A DNA stretch of 64,000 nucleotides from Paenirhizobium selenitireducens ATCC BAA-1503 (lineage in GTDB: Bacteria; Pseudomonadota; Alphaproteobacteria; Rhizobiales; Rhizobiaceae). Location of the stretch: the NCBI RefSeq assembly GCF_000518785.1, contig NZ_JAEG01000010.1, positions 62,001 through 126,000 of the forward strand, in the 5' to 3' direction. The notes beneath the pieces are model-generated. The model was given only the letters and a program-made list of their open reading frames with translations. It was not told the DNA's origin and did not search any database. The position numbers were made by a program, and so were the translations under genes. This document shows, piece after piece, positions 60,028 to 64,000 of this stretch (position 1 is the stretch's first letter; each line of letters begins with the position of its first letter).

Positions 60028-62994
60028 TCACGCTGCAAGGATGGAAGTTTCCTGCCGCAACGGCCTGAGATCAGCACCGTCCGTCAGTGTCCAGATGTAG
60101 TCGCCGGTGAGGCTGATGTGTTGCCAGCCGAGTGGGGTAATGTGCTTTAAGACGTCAGGCGGCGTCGGAATGCCCTCGCGATTGAGGGCGGCGAACGCCG
60201 GTTCGAGATATAGCGTGTTCCAGTAGACGATGGCGTTGATCAGCAGGTTCAGTCCGGATGCCCGATAGAACTGGCTCTCGAAGGTTCGGTCGCGCAATTC
60301 TCCGAGACGGTTGAAGAACAGTGCCCGAGCAAGTGTGTTCTGAGCCTCGCTCTTGTTGAGGCCAGCGGTTGCGTTTCGGCGCATCTCCGGGTTCTGCCAC
60401 CACTGGGGCAGGAAAATCGACCGGTTGATGCGGCCGAGATCGCGGAGCGCAAGCGCCAAGCCGTTCTGGCGTGGGAATGCCGACAGCTTGGCGAGCAGGG
60501 TCGAGGGTCGGACCTGGCCGGAACGGATCGTCGTGACGAGGCGAAGGATGTCATCCCAATTTGCCTTGATACGCTCGACGTTGATGGGCTCTCCGACTAG
60601 AGATGTAAGGTTCGCTGGGGGCGTGTCACCGGGAAATAGGTAGAGCTTTCGATCCTTGAGGCCCCGCAGCCGGGGCACAAGCTGGAAGCCGACGAGATGG
60701 CAAAGGGCGAAACTCATATCGCTGACCCCACCCGTATCGACATAGTGGGTCTCTATGGCGAGATCGCTGCCATGATAGAGCAGTCCGTCGAGGACGTAGA
60801 TTGCCTCGCTCGCATTGGCGTTCATGGCAACGATATAGAATGCGCCGTACTGATCGGACGTGAAGCGATAGAATTTGGCGCCTGGATTGGGACCATAGCG
60901 GGCATTGAGGTCACCGATCGCCTCGGCGTGCCCCCCAGCCGGGAAGTATTGGCCGTCCGACGACGAGGTCGTGCCATCACCCCATAGGCTTGCGAGCGGC
61001 AATTGCCTCTGGGCATTGACGAGAATTGCGTGCGCTGCGGCGTAACCGTCCTCCCGGATGTGCCAGTCATGTGCCCAGGCAAGCTGGCGCATCGTGATAC
61101 CGGGAGAAACATCCGCCATTCTGGTGAGGCCGAGATTTATACCGTCGGCCAGGATCGTGGTGAGAAGGGCAAGCTTATTGTCGGCTGGCCGACCGCTGCG
61201 TAGATGAGTGAAAGCGTTGGAAAATCCGGTGCGGGCGTCCACCTCCAGCAGCAGATCCGTGATGCGGATCGCAGGCAGGCGGCTTTCAACCTTTGCCTTC
61301 AGCGACTTCGCGATGTCCGGAAACAACGCCTTGTGCGGCGTGACGCTGAAGCCTGCTCCGGTCAATTCGACATCGTCGAGTTCACCGGCGGCAGCCAAAC
61401 GGGAGAGATCCGCTAGTCCCTCGTTCAGGACCCGGCGCTGCTGACGGAGATACGTCTCGACGTCGGTATCAACGGCGATCGGAAGCGGCCCTTCCTCACG
61501 CATCAGCTCGAACGTGGGCGCGGGAATGAGAAAGCTTTCGAAAGACTGGAAGCGTTTGGCGCCCTCCACCCAGACATCGCCCGCATCGAGCCGGCGCTTT
61601 AATTCGCTGAACAGGCAAAGTTCATAGGCCCTGCGATCGACCTTGCCGTCCTGCAGGATCAGTGGCACCCAACCTTTCGGAGCGAACGAAATTGGGGCTT
61701 TGTCCGGTATCGCCCTTTTGCCGGCACGATAGAGATCAGTGACCACGGATAGTGCCCGCAACAGATTTGCCGCCACGGCGTGGCCGCGGAAGACGAGGGT
61801 GGAAAGAAACTGCGGCGCAAGTTTCCGGATTGTCGGATAGCGCTGGAGCATGTCGACTTTGCCATCGATGACATCAGGGGCAATCAGCGTATAGACTGCC
61901 TCGACACTAAGCGTGAAGGCAGGCCAATGAATGGCCCTCTCGATCGCGCCGGCGATGTCCTCGCCTTTCTCCCTCGCCTCGATGATCGCGTGGCAGACTT
62001 TGGATACATCCTTCAGCGGTTTCTGCACCTCCCGAACTGACCGCGTCACACGAGCGGCCGCCCGATTGTCGGCGCGCCGGGTCAGGATGCCCATGATCTT
62101 CTTGAACATGTCGATGGCGCAGTCGGTCAGGTGACGGGAAAGATGCAACACCGTCGCGGCCAGGACAGCGTGCCGGCGTTCGGGGGTGAGATCGCGCAGA
62201 TGCTGTGCGCTCATACGCATGCCCTCCGCGGTAAATTCGTCAAAGACCTTGACCGGAACCCGCTCCATCAAAGTCGCAGACAGATTCAGCGACCGCAGAA
62301 AGCGAATTCGCTCGGCAATTCTATCGAGGTTGGCGGCTGCTGGTGACAATGCAGGCGTTCTCGCCCAGGCAAGGACGGTCACGCTCGTCTCTTCACGCGG
62401 ATCGAGAAGCTTGTCGAGATCGAGCTTCTGACCCTCGGATAGCCCTCCAGCCAAAGCCCGGTGGGCGATACGAACGCCGCGCCGGATTGCCACATGAATG
62501 ATGGCTTCAAGCGCCGATCGCGGAGGCAGGAGAATTCTCCGACGCCGCAACTCCTCAACCACCATGTCCGCCAATTTGTCGGCTTGGCGTACTGTTTGAG
62601 CCGCCGGTGTCAGCCAACCGGTCAACACTCGCACATCAGATGGGGCAAATGGCCGAATCTGCATTCGATCGAAAAGCAGAATGAGATGTTCGCGCCGCGT
62701 CTGCGGCCGCTCGAAGTAGCGATCGATCTCGCGATGATCGACACCGATCTGCCTTGCCAGAAACCGGAGGACGCCGAGCGGCAGAACCTCGCCATCCGCA
62801 AGTGGTCGTCCCGGATACCGCAGCGTGGCCAGGACACAGGCAAGACCCAACCGGTTCGAAGCCTTGTTCTGTCGCATGATGAGATCGAGGTCGGATCGGT
62901 CCAGCGTGTAGTGTTTGGCAACCTCCCTTTCGTCTTCCGGAATGGTTGTCGCCTGCTGCCACCATGTTTCGCTCAATATTACCCTTCGCGCCAT
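60028..62994 (-). CDS. tnpA: Tn3-family transposase TnpA, second element
   Basis: A 988-residue Tn3-type transposase of full length. N-terminus MARRVILSETWWQQATTIPE with GAGG just upstream; the longer open frame is not supported. Catalytic half: SLWGDGTTSSSDGQYF (first Asp), THYVDTGGVSDMSFALCHL (second Asp) and a late Glu region. It is not closely similar to the transposase at 16-19 kb; the two belong to different Tn3 branches. It is divergent from the resolvase, with a res-like region between. The left end of the element lies within about 50 bases behind its stop. Confidence 0.93.
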   Translation of the reverse strand: MARRVILSETWWQQATTIPEDEREVAKHYTLDRSDLDLIMRQNKASNRLGLACVLATLRYPGRPLADGEVLPLGVLRFLARQIGVDHREIDRYFERPQTRREHLILLFDRMQIRPFAPSDVRVLTGWLTPAAQTVRQADKLADMVVEELRRRRILLPPRSALEAIIHVAIRRGVRIAHRALAGGLSEGQKLDLDKLLDPREETSVTVLAWARTPALSPAAANLDRIAERIRFLRSLNLSATLMERVPVKVFDEFTAEGMRMSAQHLRDLTPERRHAVLAATVLHLSRHLTDCAIDMFKKIMGILTRRADNRAAARVTRSVREVQKPLKDVSKVCHAIIEAREKGEDIAGAIERAIHWPAFTLSVEAVYTLIAPDVIDGKVDMLQRYPTIRKLAPQFLSTLVFRGHAVAANLLRALSVVTDLYRAGKRAIPDKAPISFAPKGWVPLILQDGKVDRRAYELCLFSELKRRLDAGDVWVEGAKRFQSFESFLIPAPTFELMREEGPLPIAVDTDVETYLRQQRRVLNEGLADLSRLAAAGELDDVELTGAGFSVTPHKALFPDIAKSLKAKVESRLPAIRITDLLLEVDARTGFSNAFTHLRSGRPADNKLALLTTILADGINLGLTRMADVSPGITMRQLAWAHDWHIREDGYAAAHAILVNAQRQLPLASLWGDGTTSSSDGQYFPAGGHAEAIGDLNARYGPNPGAKFYRFTSDQYGAFYIVAMNANASEAIYVLDGLLYHGSDLAIETHYVDTGGVSDMSFALCHLVGFQLVPRLRGLKDRKLYLFPGDTPPANLTSLVGEPINVERIKANWDDILRLVTTIRSGQVRPSTLLAKLSAFPRQNGLALALRDLGRINRSIFLPQWWQNPEMRRNATAGLNKSEAQNTLARALFFNRLGELRDRTFESQFYRASGLNLLINAIVYWNTLYLEPAFAALNREGIPTPPDVLKHITPLGWQHISLTGDYIWTLTDGADLRPLRQETSILAA

Positions 62995-63039
62995 GCCTCG
63001 ATATCCCAGTAAAGTTGATGAAAATGCAGCGAACTGGAA

Positions 63040-63159
63040 AATGCCTGTCCGACAAACGACCGTTTGGCGGCGTCCACAAGTTTTGTCCGCAAACATTGCC
63101 ATTTAACGGCAAATCGGACATTGTCCGCATTGAACCAGAAAACGGACAAGTCGCACCTC
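63040..63159. promoter_or_regulatory. Candidate res site between tnpA and tnpR of the second element
   Basis: TGTCCG and its complement recur: TGTCCGACAAACG, TTTTGTCCGCAAAC, TCGGACATTGTCCGC and AACGGACAAG, as expected for resolvase-binding subsites and the divergent promoters in a Tn3 res region. TGTCCGACA also occurs near the presumed left end at about 60001. Confidence 0.65.
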
Positions 63160-63711
63160 ATGACTGCGATCGGCTATGCAAGGGTCTCGACCGGAGAACA
63201 GGACACGGCGCTGCAGCTCGATGCCTTGCGGAAGGCAGGCTGCGAGAAGCTGTTCGAGGACAAGGCGTCAGGTGTAAAGACCGATCGGCCCGGTCTGACG
63301 GATGCTATCCGCTATTCACGTGACGGCGATACGCTGACGGTCTGGAAGCTCGACCGTCTCGGCCGATCAATGAAGCACCTGATCGAGATCGTCACTGAGC
63401 TGGAAGCAAAAGGAGTCGGCTTCCGCTCCATCACCGAGAATATCGACACCACGACATCGGGCGGTCGTCTGGTGTTCCACCTATTCGGGGCACTCGCGCA
63501 GTTCGAGCGCGACCTGATCCGGGAGAGAACGCGCGCTGGGCTGCAAGCCGCGGAGGAACGCGGCCGGCGCGGCGGCCGCCAGGCTGTCGTAACATCTGAG
63601 AAACTTGCCAAAGCTCGCCAGCATCTGGCGGCAGGCCTTAACGTACGAGAAGCCGCAGCGCGCCTGAAAATTGGCAAGACAGCGCTCTACGAAGCACTTA
63701 AAGCTGAGTAG
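63160..63711 (+). CDS. tnpR: TnpR serine resolvase of the second element
   Basis: A 183-residue serine resolvase: Ser10 in MTAIGYARVSTGEQDTALQ, KLDRLGRSMKHL, and the E-helix ALAQFERDLIRERTRAGLQA. A C-terminal HTH (about residues 155-180, GLNVREAAARLKIGKTALYE) binds the res site. It resolves cointegrates of the neighbouring Tn3-family element. It differs clearly from the resolvase at 5.6-6.2 kb. The right terminal repeat is not seen before the window ends. Confidence 0.93.
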   Translation: MTAIGYARVSTGEQDTALQLDALRKAGCEKLFEDKASGVKTDRPGLTDAIRYSRDGDTLTVWKLDRLGRSMKHLIEIVTELEAKGVGFRSITENIDTTTSGGRLVFHLFGALAQFERDLIRERTRAGLQAAEERGRRGGRQAVVTSEKLAKARQHLAAGLNVREAAARLKIGKTALYEALKAE

Positions 63712-63758
63712 CCGAATTGTCCGCCCCGGCGAGCATGCCAATACCGAATAGGAATCCC

Positions 63759-64000
63759 ATGAATTCAAGCAATGGCATGATGAACTCTTTCCAGGGGCAG
63801 TTGAATGACGCCATCCGAGATGTGTACGCACCCACCGGAATGAAGGTAACGCATCCAGCGCAACCCGAGGCCGAAAGCGCGGAGTACGGAGCTTGCCGCG
63901 TTGGTCTCGACGGTTATACCGTAGCTTTCCGGGTCGCCAAAACGACGCCGACCAAGATCGGCCAGTTCGTGACAATCTGGAAACGGCCGACGCCGGACGG
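63759..64000 (+). CDS. MepB-family protein (N-terminal part, cut by window end)
   Basis: The first 80 codons of a MepB-like gene. The start MNSSNGMMNSFQGQLNDAIR has TAGGAA five bases upstream. The segment YGACRVGLDGYTVAFRVAKT followed by TPTKIGQFVTIWKRP is the conserved MepB region. The function of MepB is unknown; in Staphylococcus it is encoded with the MepR/MepA multidrug system. It lies 47 bases after the resolvase and could be cargo of the second transposon or host plasmid sequence. Confidence 0.8.
   Translation, partial: MNSSNGMMNSFQGQLNDAIRDVYAPTGMKVTHPAQPEAESAEYGACRVGLDGYTVAFRVAKTTPTKIGQFVTIWKRPTPD

Overview
The window looks like part of an accessory plasmid or chromid of a Rhizobiaceae-like alphaproteobacterium (Hyphomicrobiales). 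The left edge holds the last 123 codons of repC, so a repABC replicon lies just outside. Nearby are a DUF1612 (RHE_PE00001-type) protein typical of rhizobial plasmids and an ietAS stability/defence pair of the kind known from Agrobacterium plasmids. No tRNA, rRNA or housekeeping locus is visible. Two large Tn3-family transposases, two serine resolvases and one tyrosine recombinase show heavy rearrangement. The genus is inferred only from family resemblance.

Layout. 1-4.2 kb: repC end, two PIN-toxin modules, and a tyrosine recombinase whose start overlaps an orphan Phd-like antitoxin. 5.5-19.3 kb: a complete Tn3-family transposon of 13,817 bp. It has 36-bp perfect terminal inverted repeats, a 5-bp ATATC target duplication, tnpR at the left end and tnpA at the right end. 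Its cargo is a HlyD/RND efflux pump, a methyltransferase, a TetR regulator, a flavoprotein, an isoprenylcysteine-methyltransferase-like membrane protein, an alpha/beta hydrolase and an SDR. The element sits inside a TIR-domain gene. Removing it and one ATATC copy restores an exact 184-residue reading frame.

19.3-33 kb is a defence island. It contains a type I Thoeris system with two TIR proteins (thsB1-thsA-thsB2, the last being the split gene), a divergent SLATT-like membrane protein, a zincin-like and a PD-(D/E)XK-like orphan, and two frameshifted small plasmid genes. It continues with a tight three-gene operon in which all three proteins carry an Rx4H HEPN motif, and ends with ietA/ietS.

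33.4-38.3 kb is a compact RiPP cluster: a 59-residue precursor ending in the triplets YDR, HHR and HNR, a radical SAM/SPASM maturase fused to an HExxH domain, a UPF0489 (peptide-arginase-type) protein, a GNAT acyltransferase and a GT2 glycosyltransferase. I predict an aromatic-Arg cyclophane peptide in which Arg is converted to ornithine. I regard it as the best candidate for an undescribed system here.

38.5-59 kb is a detoxification and lipid-metabolism region: GST, thiolase, MATE/MarR, an NTF2-like secreted protein, fabF-ftsZ2, a TetR-controlled second RND pump closely related to the transposon-borne one, thioesterase, SDRs, isochorismatase-like, AraC, LysR and esterase genes. Three of its promoters carry two 20-bp TAGA-N12-TCTA boxes exactly 29 bp apart, and a fourth carries a single box, which implies one regulon. 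59.2-64 kb: a LacI gene truncated by a second Tn3-family element (tnpA and divergent tnpR around a res region), then the start of a mepB-like gene cut by the window edge.
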